DNA of 64,000 nt from Chloroflexota bacterium (GTDB lineage: Bacteria; Chloroflexota; Anaerolineae; Aggregatilineales; Phototrophicaceae): the NCBI GenBank assembly GCA_011523705.1, contig WTGC01000106.1:1-64000 (forward strand), in the 5' to 3' direction. The notes beneath the pieces were generated by a model. The model had not been told where the DNA came from. It did not search any database and saw only the letters and a program-made list of their open reading frames with translations. This document shows positions 9,158 to 18,569 of the stretch, piece after piece (positions within the stretch are counted from its first letter, which is position 1; each line of letters begins with the position of its first letter). A program made the translations under genes and the position numbers.

Positions 9158-11803
9158 ATGAAAGCCCAGGCTGGAAAAGACATGCCGCGCAATTTTGACT
9201 TCGCCGAGGTCGAGCCGCGCCTTTACAACTGGTGGCAAGAGATGGGCTGGTTCAAGCCGGAGCGCGCCCCCGCCGATGCCGAGCCTTATGTCATCAGCAT
9301 GCCGCCGCCCAACGTCACCGGCAGCCTGCATATCGGGCATGCCCTCTTCACCGCGCTGGAAGACTTGATGATCCGCTATGAGCGCATGCGGGGCAAAGCG
9401 GCGCTCTGGCTGCCCGGCACCGATCATGCCGGCATCGCCACCCAGTTGCAAGTCGAGAAGATGCTGCTGGACGAGGGGACCAGCCGCGAGGAAGTCGGCT
9501 ATGAAGAATTCCTCCATCGCACCTGGCAGTTCAAGGAAGAGCAAGGCGGCGCCATCATCAGCCAGTTGCGGCGGCTCGGCGCCAGTTGCGATTGGGATCG
9601 CGAGCGTTTCACCCTGGACGATGGCCTGTCGAACGCCGTCATTCAAGCCTTTATCACGCTCTGGGAACAAGGCCTGGTCTATCGCGGACCCCGCCTGGTG
9701 AACTGGAGCCCGGGCTTGCAGACCGCCGTCTCCGACCTCGAAGTGGAATCGAACGAAGAAGAAGTCACGCTTTACTATTTCCGCTACCCGGTCGAGGGCG
9801 GCGAGCATCTGCCGGTCGCCACCACGCGCCCGGAGACGATTCTGGGCGATACCGCCGTCGCTGTACACCCGGACGATGAGCGGTATCGCCATCTGATCGG
9901 CAAGCGCGCTAATGTGCCGATTCTGGGGCGCGAGATTCCCATCATCGGCGACGATTACGTCGACATGGAATTCGGCACCGGCGCCTTGAAGGTCACGCCG
10001 GGTCACGATTTCAGCGATTATGAACTTGCTCAAAGGCACGATCTCGAGCTACTGAACATCCTCAACAAAGACGCCAGCATGAACGCCAATGCGGGCAAAT
10101 ACGCCGGCTTGGATCGTTATGATTGCCGCAAGCGGCTCTGGCGCGATATGGAAGCGGCGGCGCTGACAATCAAGACCGAGCCTTATGTCACGCGCATTCC
10201 GCGCAGCCAGCGCGGCGGCGAAGTCGTCGAGCCGATGATGAGCACGCAGTGGTACGTCCGCATCCAGCCGCTGGCGGACAAGGCGATCGCCGCCGTTCGC
10301 GATGGGCGCGTCAAAATCGTGCCCGAGCGCTTCGAGAAGGTCTACTTCCACTGGCTGGAAAACATCCAGGACTGGTGCATCAGCCGCCAGCTTTGGTGGG
10401 GGCATCGCATCCCGGCTTGGTATCGCGAAAAAGACGGCGACCCCGAAGGCGAGATCTACGTCGGCCGCGATGCGCCGAGCGGCGACGGCTGGGTGATGGA
10501 GCAGGATGTGCTCGACACCTGGTTCAGCAGCGGTCTCTGGCCCTTCAGCACACTTGGCTGGCCGCAGGAGACTGACGACCTGGCTCGCTTTTATCCGACG
10601 CAGATGATGGAAACCGGTCACGACATCCTCTTCTTTTGGGTGGCGCGCATGATCATGATGGGCTTGTGGTTCACTGATACGCCGCCGTTCCACACGGTGT
10701 ACCTGCACGGGCTGGTGCGGGCCGAAGGCGGGGTGAAATTCAGCAAAACGCTGGGCAACGCCATCGATCCGCTGACGGTCGTCGACAGGCTGGGGGCCGA
10801 TCCGCTGCGTTTCACCCTAATCACCAGCGGTACACCGGGCAACGACTGCCACCTTGATGAAACGCGCCTGGATCACAGCTTTCGTTTCATCAATAAGATC
10901 TGGCAGATGACTTCTTTCATCAACATGAATCTCGACGGCGAGCTCGAGCTGGGCGCCCCGCCGCTTGATGAACTGGATCTGCCCGCGCGCTGGATTTTGA
11001 GCCGGGTAAATCGCCTTATCGAAAATGTCCAGTATCTCTTCGACATCTTTCAGTACGGCGAGGCTGGCAATCAAATCCTGGCTTTCATGTGGGATGAGTT
11101 TGCGCCTTTCTACCTGGAGATCAGCAAGGAGGCTCTGTATCAAGGCACTGCCGCGCAGAACTCGGCCGCGCGCCGCGTTCTCGTCTATGCGCAAGACCGC
11201 TGCCTGCGCCTGCTGCATCCCTTCATGCCCTTCATGACCGAAGAAGCCTGGTCATTCCTCCCCCACGACGGCGAGGCGCTGATCATCGCTGATTGGCCCC
11301 AAGCCGACAGCGCCTTGATAGACGACGAAGCGGAAGCGCACATGGGCGCCTATCTCGAAGTCGTGCGCGAAATACGCAACACGCGCGGAGAATTCAACGT
11401 GGAGCCGGGTAAACGCATCCAGGCGATAGCGCGCGAAAACGCCGCCACTGTGGACCTGGCGGCAAACGACCATATTCTCAGGCGGCTCTGCAACGTGGAA
11501 TCGCTGACGCTGCTGCCGGTTGCGGCCGACGAGCCGGCGAACGCAGCCAGCATCGTCATCGGCGACATATCCATTTTCTTGCCGCTCGAAGGCATGCTCG
11601 ATATCGCGGCCGAGTGCCATCGGCTTGCGGGAGAAAAGGCGAAGATAGAGGCGCAGCTTAGCCGCACGGCGAAGATGCTGGACAATGCGAATTTTGTCAG
11701 CCGCGCCCGCCCCGATGTCGTTCAGCGCGAACGCTACCGGCTGGACGATCTCAAATCGGCTCAAGCGCAGATTGAAGAACGCATCGCCAATTTATGCGAT
11801 TGA
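9158..11803 (+). CDS. valS: Valyl-tRNA synthetase
   Basis: PPPNVTGSLHIGHA, GTDHAGIATQ, KFSKTLGN; RBS GGGAGG at 9145; ATG at 9158 (ORF track start 9065 lies inside the T-box). Confidence 0.95.
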   Translation: MKAQAGKDMPRNFDFAEVEPRLYNWWQEMGWFKPERAPADAEPYVISMPPPNVTGSLHIGHALFTALEDLMIRYERMRGKAALWLPGTDHAGIATQLQVEKMLLDEGTSREEVGYEEFLHRTWQFKEEQGGAIISQLRRLGASCDWDRERFTLDDGLSNAVIQAFITLWEQGLVYRGPRLVNWSPGLQTAVSDLEVESNEEEVTLYYFRYPVEGGEHLPVATTRPETILGDTAVAVHPDDERYRHLIGKRANVPILGREIPIIGDDYVDMEFGTGALKVTPGHDFSDYELAQRHDLELLNILNKDASMNANAGKYAGLDRYDCRKRLWRDMEAAALTIKTEPYVTRIPRSQRGGEVVEPMMSTQWYVRIQPLADKAIAAVRDGRVKIVPERFEKVYFHWLENIQDWCISRQLWWGHRIPAWYREKDGDPEGEIYVGRDAPSGDGWVMEQDVLDTWFSSGLWPFSTLGWPQETDDLARFYPTQMMETGHDILFFWVARMIMMGLWFTDTPPFHTVYLHGLVRAEGGVKFSKTLGNAIDPLTVVDRLGADPLRFTLITSGTPGNDCHLDETRLDHSFRFINKIWQMTSFINMNLDGELELGAPPLDELDLPARWILSRVNRLIENVQYLFDIFQYGEAGNQILAFMWDEFAPFYLEISKEALYQGTAAQNSAARRVLVYAQDRCLRLLHPFMPFMTEEAWSFLPHDGEALIIADWPQADSALIDDEAEAHMGAYLEVVREIRNTRGEFNVEPGKRIQAIARENAATVDLAANDHILRRLCNVESLTLLPVAADEPANAASIVIGDISIFLPLEGMLDIAAECHRLAGEKAKIEAQLSRTAKMLDNANFVSRARPDVVQRERYRLDDLKSAQAQIEERIANLCD

Positions 11804-11912
11804 CGGACCTGCCAGTGGCGCCATCGCCAGACGCTTGACCACCGCCAGTCGAATCGCGGCGCGCCCTTCGGTTATAATTGGGCTGAGAATCGTCTAGTCT
11901 TGGGTATGCCCA

Positions 11913-13232
11913 TTGTCAGAAGCCTTCAAGGTCTGTCCGATTTGCGAGACACGCAATCAGCGTCACGCTGCCATCTGCGCGACCTGTGGAACGACCATCG
12001 CCGAGATCGCGCCGCAGGAAGCGCCCAGGGAACGTGACCCCGTTGCGCCGCGCTATGAGTTTCGCCTGGGCGAAACTGACCTCGCCGAAGAATCGCTACG
12101 CCGGCCCGGGCGAATCTTGAGCGTGGTTCTCGTCCTGTTTTTTGCGATTGGCCTAGCCGGAATCGCCTTCGCCCTTTACTCGATGCGCATTGGCGATCCG
12201 GCCGGCGCCAGCGTCGAGGGCATCCCCACGATGAAGCCGACGCGCATCGCCGGCCCCACGGTTACCTCGGGACCGCCTACCGCGTCTTACACGCCTAGTC
12301 CGCGGCCGACCATGCCGCCAACCGATACCTTGACGCCATCCCCATGCGTGCGCAAGGTGGCCGCCGGCGATTCTCTGATCGGCATCATATTGCGTTGCGG
12401 CCACCAAAACCTAGAACTCCTGCCCACGGTTATGCAACTCAACGCCATCGCCGATGAGGCCCTGATCCATATCGGGCAGGAGATTGTCGTGCCGCTGCCC
12501 AGCCCAACGCTCGACCCGGCCGCTACCGCCACGCCAGCCGACGACGAGGTCAATTCAGCCTCCGCCAGTTCCCTGTCGGAAGGTCTGGCTTTGCTGGCTT
12601 TTGATCCCTTGTCGCCGACCTTGACGCCGACGCTGTTGCCCGGGCTGATGTGGCATATCGTGCAGCCGGACGAAAATATGATCCTCATTGCCCTGCTATA
12701 CGAAACCACCGCCAAGGCGCTCTCGGATCTGAATCCGGAAATCGACTTTTCTCTATGCGATTTTAGCTCCGCTTATGGCGGACCCGAGTGTACGGTACAG
12801 TTGTGGCAGAACCAACGGATTCGCGTCCCCGCGCCCACACCGACCATAACTCCGATTCCAACCGCATCCGGCAGCGAAACCCCGACCCCGCTGCCGACCG
12901 CCACCTTCAACGCGCCAATCGCGCAAAGCCCGGCGAGCGAGGCTTTCTTCTCTCCCTTGGAACAAGTTACGCTGCGCTGGGTTGCGACCGGTCGTCTGTC
13001 GCCGTCGGATGTCTACCAAGTCACGCTGACCGACACGGACACCGGGGCGAGCTACACCGCCGAAACGCGCGAGCTATTCTTCATCGTGCCGGACATACTG
13101 CAGCCGCGCGATTCAATCAGCCATCATTATTCCTGGCGCGTCAGCGTCTTGGACACTAACAGCGGCCGCGTCTCGCATGCCTCGCCGGAGCGCAGTTTCG
13201 TCTGGCAGGGCGCCGGCCAAACCAGCTCATGA
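11913..13232 (+). CDS. Zinc-ribbon, TM, LysM-like-repeat protein
   Basis: N-terminal CPICETRNQRHAAICATCG zinc ribbon, TM helix, two LysM-like segments (AAGDSLIGIILRCG..., VQPDENMILIALLYETT...), Pro/Thr linkers; TTG start. Confidence 0.75.
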   Translation: MSEAFKVCPICETRNQRHAAICATCGTTIAEIAPQEAPRERDPVAPRYEFRLGETDLAEESLRRPGRILSVVLVLFFAIGLAGIAFALYSMRIGDPAGASVEGIPTMKPTRIAGPTVTSGPPTASYTPSPRPTMPPTDTLTPSPCVRKVAAGDSLIGIILRCGHQNLELLPTVMQLNAIADEALIHIGQEIVVPLPSPTLDPAATATPADDEVNSASASSLSEGLALLAFDPLSPTLTPTLLPGLMWHIVQPDENMILIALLYETTAKALSDLNPEIDFSLCDFSSAYGGPECTVQLWQNQRIRVPAPTPTITPIPTASGSETPTPLPTATFNAPIAQSPASEAFFSPLEQVTLRWVATGRLSPSDVYQVTLTDTDTGASYTAETRELFFIVPDILQPRDSISHHYSWRVSVLDTNSGRVSHASPERSFVWQGAGQTSS

Positions 13233-14344
13233 TGCCGCGCCTCGCTTTGCTTCTGTTCCTCTTCATTCCTTGGCTGGCGGCCGGCTGCAATATCAGCATG
13301 CCCGATGCCCGGCTATCGCCAACGATTGAGATTGAATTGATCGAGACGGCATCTCCGGCGCCAAGCGCGACAAGCACGCTCGCTTCGCCTGCGCCATCCC
13401 CGACAGTTGCGCCCGTACAGATAGTGACCCCCGAACCAAGCGCAACCGAGCCGCAAGCGCCGCCTGCGCCCGAGCCAAGCGCCACATCACCCTTCTTCAA
13501 ATACATTGTGCAAGAAGGAGAAACACTCTTCTACATCATTCAGTTGCCGCAGCACGGCTATTCCTACGAACCGAATGTCGCGGCGACGGTCGTCGCCTTA
13601 AATGACAATATACGCGACGCCGATTCGGTCATCGGCGGGATCACGATCTTGATTCCGCGCCCGACCGCAACCGCGACGCCGGCCGGCGCGCAAGCCACCC
13701 AGGCGCTATTGGCGACCATCGGCTTGGATGACTCCTCCGGCGCTGTCCTCGATTCCGGCGCGACAGTCGGCTGTCATGATGTCGTCGCCGGCGATTCCAT
13801 GGTGGCGATCGCGCATACCTACAATACGACGCTGGAAATCCTGAGCGATTTGAACCGCGGCGAAGTGAATTGGTATGGCTGCAACTTCAAGGAACCGGCT
13901 GGCGGGCCCGATTGCCGGCCGACGCTCAACATCGGTCAATGCGTGCGCGTCCCCAAGCCGACTCCCACCCCAACCAAGCCGCCGACGCCCACGGGCAATG
14001 AGACGGCAACGCCCACCGCAACTAAACTGGCGCCTCGCCTGCTGCACCCGGCTGATGGCGCCATCATCGCGCCTGCCGCGCTCACCCTCCATTGGGTCGG
14101 CCTCACCGGCTTGAATCCCGCGGAAGTGTACTTGCTGGAACTCATTGACCAGACCGCCAACACGGCTTTTCGCCAGGTCACCCGCGCCAATTCATTTCGC
14201 ATTCCGGAAGCATTCCTACCGGCCGACGGGCGGCCCCACCTTTTGCAGTGGCAGGTTACGGTCGCCAGAATGAACGACCTGGGCGAGTACTTTTATGTCG
14301 GCGCGCCCGGCGCGGTCAACACCTTTCAATGGCAAAGCCGCTAG
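13229..14344 (+). CDS. Lipoprotein with two LysM-like segments, paralogue of preceding gene
   Basis: Lipobox LAAGC; VQEGETLFYIIQL..., VVAGDSMVAIAHTYNTTLEILSDLN...; 4-bp overlap with preceding CDS. Confidence 0.78.
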   Translation: MMPRLALLLFLFIPWLAAGCNISMPDARLSPTIEIELIETASPAPSATSTLASPAPSPTVAPVQIVTPEPSATEPQAPPAPEPSATSPFFKYIVQEGETLFYIIQLPQHGYSYEPNVAATVVALNDNIRDADSVIGGITILIPRPTATATPAGAQATQALLATIGLDDSSGAVLDSGATVGCHDVVAGDSMVAIAHTYNTTLEILSDLNRGEVNWYGCNFKEPAGGPDCRPTLNIGQCVRVPKPTPTPTKPPTPTGNETATPTATKLAPRLLHPADGAIIAPAALTLHWVGLTGLNPAEVYLLELIDQTANTAFRQVTRANSFRIPEAFLPADGRPHLLQWQVTVARMNDLGEYFYVGAPGAVNTFQWQSR

Positions 14345-14412
14345 GCTCTCAAAGGATGTCGCTGACGGACCGCCCAAGCGCCAGATCAGAAAAGACTAGC
14401 GCAACAACAGAC

Positions 14413-16581
14413 TCAGGCGGCTTCCGCGGATTTGGGGACGGATTGATAAGCGGAGAACGCGGGCCGCATCTGTCCGTCCGCGTCTTCCAGGCTGAAGAAG
14501 CAAGCCTCTTCATCGCCAACCGAGCAGCCGTTGAGATTGTACAAAAACATAGCCGCCACGTATTCCAGGCTCTGCGCGATTTCGTAGGCTTGCGTCACAT
14601 AAAGCGCCTGCTCGTCTTCGTTCGTATAACGCAGCCATTCAAAGCCGGTTGACGCTACCGCGAGATTGGCGCCGTCGGTCGTGCCCCAGCCCAACTGCGT
14701 CACGATGACAGGCAGTTCGAGGCCGTGCTCCTTCAGCGTCTCATCATAGAAAGCCAAGAGATCGACAAAATACTGCAGAAAAGACTCGTAGTGCGTATCG
14801 ACGCCCGGCGGCTTGTCACAGCAGCGCAAAGTCGGCGGCGCCGCGGAAGCGCTGAATATCGCGCCAATCGCGTCGCTGACCTCAGCCGCGCCTTCGCTAA
14901 GCATGTTGTTCAGGTATGTCACCGTGTCAATCGAATTGTAATTGTCATTGAAGCCCACCGGCGCCAATCCAGCCGCGACCACCAGAGCCTCCTCGTCATG
15001 CGCCTTGATCGTTTGGTAGGCGATCGCAAGCAGCGGGACATAATAACGCGCCCCTATCTGTATCTGGTCGGGAATGCCGTAGTCGCCCTCATCGGTCATC
15101 TCTTGCGCGCGCGTATAAACCGGCACGGTCCAGAACTTCAAGAGATTGGGCGATTTCCAGATTTCGTAGGCTTCGACTAGGCCGGCGTAGCGAATGACCA
15201 AATTCGCCAAGAAACGGGCGAAATCGTCGTAATCCGCCGGCGGACCGGCGTAATCCAGAAATTGGCTGTTCAGCGTCTCGGTATAGGGCTCGCGGCTCCA
15301 ATCCGGCGCATCGTAAACATTGAGCAAGATCTTCAAGCCGGCCAGTTCCATCGCCGCCACCATTGAATCCAGCGCCGCGTACGAATAAACCATGGGCGCC
15401 GTCTCAATCTCGGCCCAGGGCACGTCGATTTTGACCCAGTCGACGCCGAGCTCCAGCGCCCTTTCCGCCAGTTCATTGGCGCGCGCCCCGTCAATAAATG
15501 CCTGAAGCCCAAAGCCGAATCCGGGCCGCACCTGAATCGGCGCCGGCGCCGGGATCAGTATCGTTTTGCCGAGAACGATCAGGCTGGGGTCGGCAATGCC
15601 ATTCAGCGCCTGAATCCGCGCCACCGCTGTCTCGTGCCGCTCCGCCAATTCCTCCAGCGTGTCGCCCCGCCTGATGACATGAACGACGAGCGTTACGCCC
15701 GCTAGCTTCGGAACCAGTAAGGACTGGCCGACCCGAATATCACGCGCGTCAGCCAGTCGATTCAGCGCTTGCAGCACGGGCCATTCGACATCGTAGCGCT
15801 GCGCGATGCTGTAGAGCGAATCGCCCGTTTGCACGATATAACGTTCCAGGATGCTCTCGTCGATCTTGGGAACGATGATGCTGCGCCCGATGGTTAGATC
15901 GGAGCTTCCTCCCAGATCATTAAGACGGCGCAATTGGTCGACGGTGGTATTGTACAGGCGCGACAATTCGTAGAGCGTGTCTCCCGGCTGCACCACGTGA
16001 ACCGTGACCATGGATTCATCAATGCTCGGGACAGGGACCGTTGAGTCATCGGCTTGGACGACCTCATCCTCAGGACTGATTTCCTCATCCTCAGGGCTGA
16101 TTTCCTCAGCCTCAGGCCTGCTTTCCTCAGCCTCAGGCCTGCTTTCCTCAGACGCCGGAATCAAGATTGTCTGACCGGCGATAATCGCGCTGGTATCCCC
16201 GAGCCCATTGAGACCCCGCAAAATGCCGACGCTGGTGTTGAAGCGTCTGGCTATGCGGTAGAGCGTATCGCCCGGCTGAATTTGATACGCTTCGACCGCG
16301 CTGGCTTCGCCCCGCGGTATCAGCAGAACTTCTCCTGCGACAATGTGACCGCCGGCAAGCGAATTCGCCGCCTGCAAGTCCTCGACCGTCGTGTTGAATC
16401 GCCGGGCAATTGCCAAGAGCGTATCGCCGCTTTGGATGATGTACGAGTCGTATGCCGCTGGCATTGCCGAATCGGACAAATCAGCGGGCGCATCGGCGGC
16501 ATCGTCCTGCGCATAAAGCGAAGCGGCAATGGAAAGCAGAATCATGCAACATATAAAGAGAGACCGGCGGCGCATGACCAA
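14413..16581 (-). CDS. Secreted protein with five LysM domains and C-terminal glycosidase-like TIM-barrel domain
   Basis: Five repeats of (I/V)Q(S/P)GDTL..IA.R(F/Y)(N/D)T...L...N.L.....I..GQ.I.(I/V)P; then WVKIDVPWAEIE...LKILLNVYDAPDW...YEIWKSPNLLKFW...VIVTQLGWGTTDG. Confidence 0.85.
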   Translation of the reverse strand: MVMRRRSLFICCMILLSIAASLYAQDDAADAPADLSDSAMPAAYDSYIIQSGDTLLAIARRFNTTVEDLQAANSLAGGHIVAGEVLLIPRGEASAVEAYQIQPGDTLYRIARRFNTSVGILRGLNGLGDTSAIIAGQTILIPASEESRPEAEESRPEAEEISPEDEEISPEDEVVQADDSTVPVPSIDESMVTVHVVQPGDTLYELSRLYNTTVDQLRRLNDLGGSSDLTIGRSIIVPKIDESILERYIVQTGDSLYSIAQRYDVEWPVLQALNRLADARDIRVGQSLLVPKLAGVTLVVHVIRRGDTLEELAERHETAVARIQALNGIADPSLIVLGKTILIPAPAPIQVRPGFGFGLQAFIDGARANELAERALELGVDWVKIDVPWAEIETAPMVYSYAALDSMVAAMELAGLKILLNVYDAPDWSREPYTETLNSQFLDYAGPPADYDDFARFLANLVIRYAGLVEAYEIWKSPNLLKFWTVPVYTRAQEMTDEGDYGIPDQIQIGARYYVPLLAIAYQTIKAHDEEALVVAAGLAPVGFNDNYNSIDTVTYLNNMLSEGAAEVSDAIGAIFSASAAPPTLRCCDKPPGVDTHYESFLQYFVDLLAFYDETLKEHGLELPVIVTQLGWGTTDGANLAVASTGFEWLRYTNEDEQALYVTQAYEIAQSLEYVAAMFLYNLNGCSVGDEEACFFSLEDADGQMRPAFSAYQSVPKSAEAA
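16062..16145 (-). repeat. 4 x 21-bp in-frame tandem repeat
   Basis: CCTCAKCCTCAGGNCTGMTTT x4, encoding EESRPEA/EEISPED heptads between LysM domains 2 and 3. Confidence 0.9.
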
Positions 16582-16655
16582 CTCCTTTGAAATCAGGGAA
16601 TGGTCGATGCTTGCAGTCTACAGTCATGCGCCGGTTCGCGCCAATTCAAACCGTC

Positions 16656-18563
16656 CTATTGCCTATTGGCGCCCGTCGTCGCCGAGAACGGCAATGCATC
16701 CAGGGTGTAAGCGTCGGTCCCGCCCGCCAGCGTCAAGCGCGCGCCGCTGACCGGGTCATACCAGCCCACGCTAATCTGATATTCCCCATCAGCCAGGTCA
16801 GCCGTCGGCAGATAATACACATCGCGATAGACTCGGCCGGCATCCCAGCTTCTTGAATCCAGCCGTCCCTCTTGCGGATACTGATCGTCTTGCGACCAGA
16901 GCGCGCTGCCCGCCGCCGGATTGACATCGCCGTAAACATGGACAAATGACTTTAGCGAACGCTCGGTTCGCGAAAGCGGCTTCCAGTAAATCCATAACAG
17001 CAGCTCGCCGGTGGGCAGCGGGTCACGCGCCAGCTCATGCCCGAGCAGCGCGACAGCATCGTCAAAATTGGCTATTTCCCGGTCAAACTGCTGCCGAACA
17101 TTCCATTCCATATACTGCCTGACCGGCAAGCCCCCTGTATCCGTGAGCAAAACTTCCTGCAGGCGCTCGCGCATCCAAGCCACGACCGCGCCGGCATTCG
17201 CCCAGCCCGCTTGCTCGCGCGATACCACATAGACGCTGTCGTAGCGGCCCCGCAGCCGCTCCAGCTCCGCCTCGATTTCGCCGACCGGCTGCGCGGAATG
17301 CACCGGCAAAGCCATTTCAGGCGCCGCCGCCCGGTAGTAATAGCCAAAAGCCGGGTCCACCGACAGTTGAATGACCAGGTCCGTCTCCGCCACGCGAGCG
17401 TTGAGAAAGCGGCCCAATTCGTCCCAAGCTGGCGCGCGGCGGAAAGCCGGGTCGTTGAAATGCGCCTGCAGCGTCGCCAAAGCCAGGACCAACCAGGGCG
17501 AGAGCAAAAGCAAAGCGAGCGCGCCCGGGCGCAGCGGGATGAAGCGCTTCAAATGCGCCGCCAGCCCAAAGCCCCCAAGAACGAGCGCAAGGATAAACGC
17601 CGGCACAGCCGACAAGACATAGCGCGGATGAAAGAGATTGTAATGCGACGAGACCAAGCCCAGCAGCAGCAGCGGCATCAGCGCAGCGAGAGCGACGAAG
17701 CGGAACTGGCGCCTGCACGACCGAAACAGCAGGACGCCGGCGACGGCGAGGACGAGCGAAAGCGCGATGCCGAGCGCGGACATATTGAAGGCGATGGTCG
17801 TGCCCAGGACCAGGACGGGCACGAAGCGCGTGAAGTAATCCGTCAGGGAGAAAGCCTGCACCAGGCCGGGATACGAAGTGGCGAAGCCCGGCAGCACTTG
17901 AATTAGAACGAATCCAAGGACCAGCAAGCTGCCGATGCCAGCCTGCAGGAGCAGAAGACGCCCCAGAAATCGCCTGTCATGTCGCCGTTCGATGATGGCG
18001 AAGCAAGCGAGCGCGATCACCGAAAATGGCTCGGTGTAAATCGTCAAGGTCGTGAAGCAAGCGGCGGCGCCATACAGGAACCAGTCCAGCGCGCGATTGC
18101 GATCAATCAGCCGCAGGCCCAACCACAGAGTCAGCGGGCTCATGCCGCCCCAATAACCATAATTGCGGAATTCTTGACTATGCCAGATCTCGAAGGGATG
18201 CAGCGCGAACATCAAGGCGGCGACCAAGCCGATGCTTCTCCTGCCCGACAGGCGTATGCCCAGCGCGTACATCGCCGCTACGCCCAGCAGATTGCCCAAG
18301 ACCGACAGCATGCGCAGCGCAAAGACGGAATCAATCCCGCCGACGAGATGCCGCCAGATGCGCGCCACCGCGTACACCAGCGGCGTATGCGGCTCGCCCT
18401 GCGCGATCTGCGTCAGAGACTCCCCCACCGGCAGATCGGCCCAGTAGAGCACGCTGAAGGCTTCATCGCCACGCAGCGGAACCGACTCAAGATGGTGAAG
18501 TCTCAGGAAAAAGCCGAGGAGGAGCGCGAGGATCAGCGGAAAATAATGACGAAGCGAAGACAT
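16656..18563 (-). CDS. Multi-TM glycosyltransferase (GT39/ArnT-like)
   Basis: FFLRLHHLESVPLRGDEAFSVLYWADLP first-loop Asp motif, ~10 TM helices. Confidence 0.8.
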   Translation of the reverse strand: MSSLRHYFPLILALLLGFFLRLHHLESVPLRGDEAFSVLYWADLPVGESLTQIAQGEPHTPLVYAVARIWRHLVGGIDSVFALRMLSVLGNLLGVAAMYALGIRLSGRRSIGLVAALMFALHPFEIWHSQEFRNYGYWGGMSPLTLWLGLRLIDRNRALDWFLYGAAACFTTLTIYTEPFSVIALACFAIIERRHDRRFLGRLLLLQAGIGSLLVLGFVLIQVLPGFATSYPGLVQAFSLTDYFTRFVPVLVLGTTIAFNMSALGIALSLVLAVAGVLLFRSCRRQFRFVALAALMPLLLLGLVSSHYNLFHPRYVLSAVPAFILALVLGGFGLAAHLKRFIPLRPGALALLLLSPWLVLALATLQAHFNDPAFRRAPAWDELGRFLNARVAETDLVIQLSVDPAFGYYYRAAAPEMALPVHSAQPVGEIEAELERLRGRYDSVYVVSREQAGWANAGAVVAWMRERLQEVLLTDTGGLPVRQYMEWNVRQQFDREIANFDDAVALLGHELARDPLPTGELLLWIYWKPLSRTERSLKSFVHVYGDVNPAAGSALWSQDDQYPQEGRLDSRSWDAGRVYRDVYYLPTADLADGEYQISVGWYDPVSGARLTLAGGTDAYTLDALPFSATTGANRQ

Positions 18564-18569
18564 CCGCGC

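Noticed and set aside
9038-10039. 333-aa minus-strand ORF
   Set aside because: Antisense to the T-box and valS.
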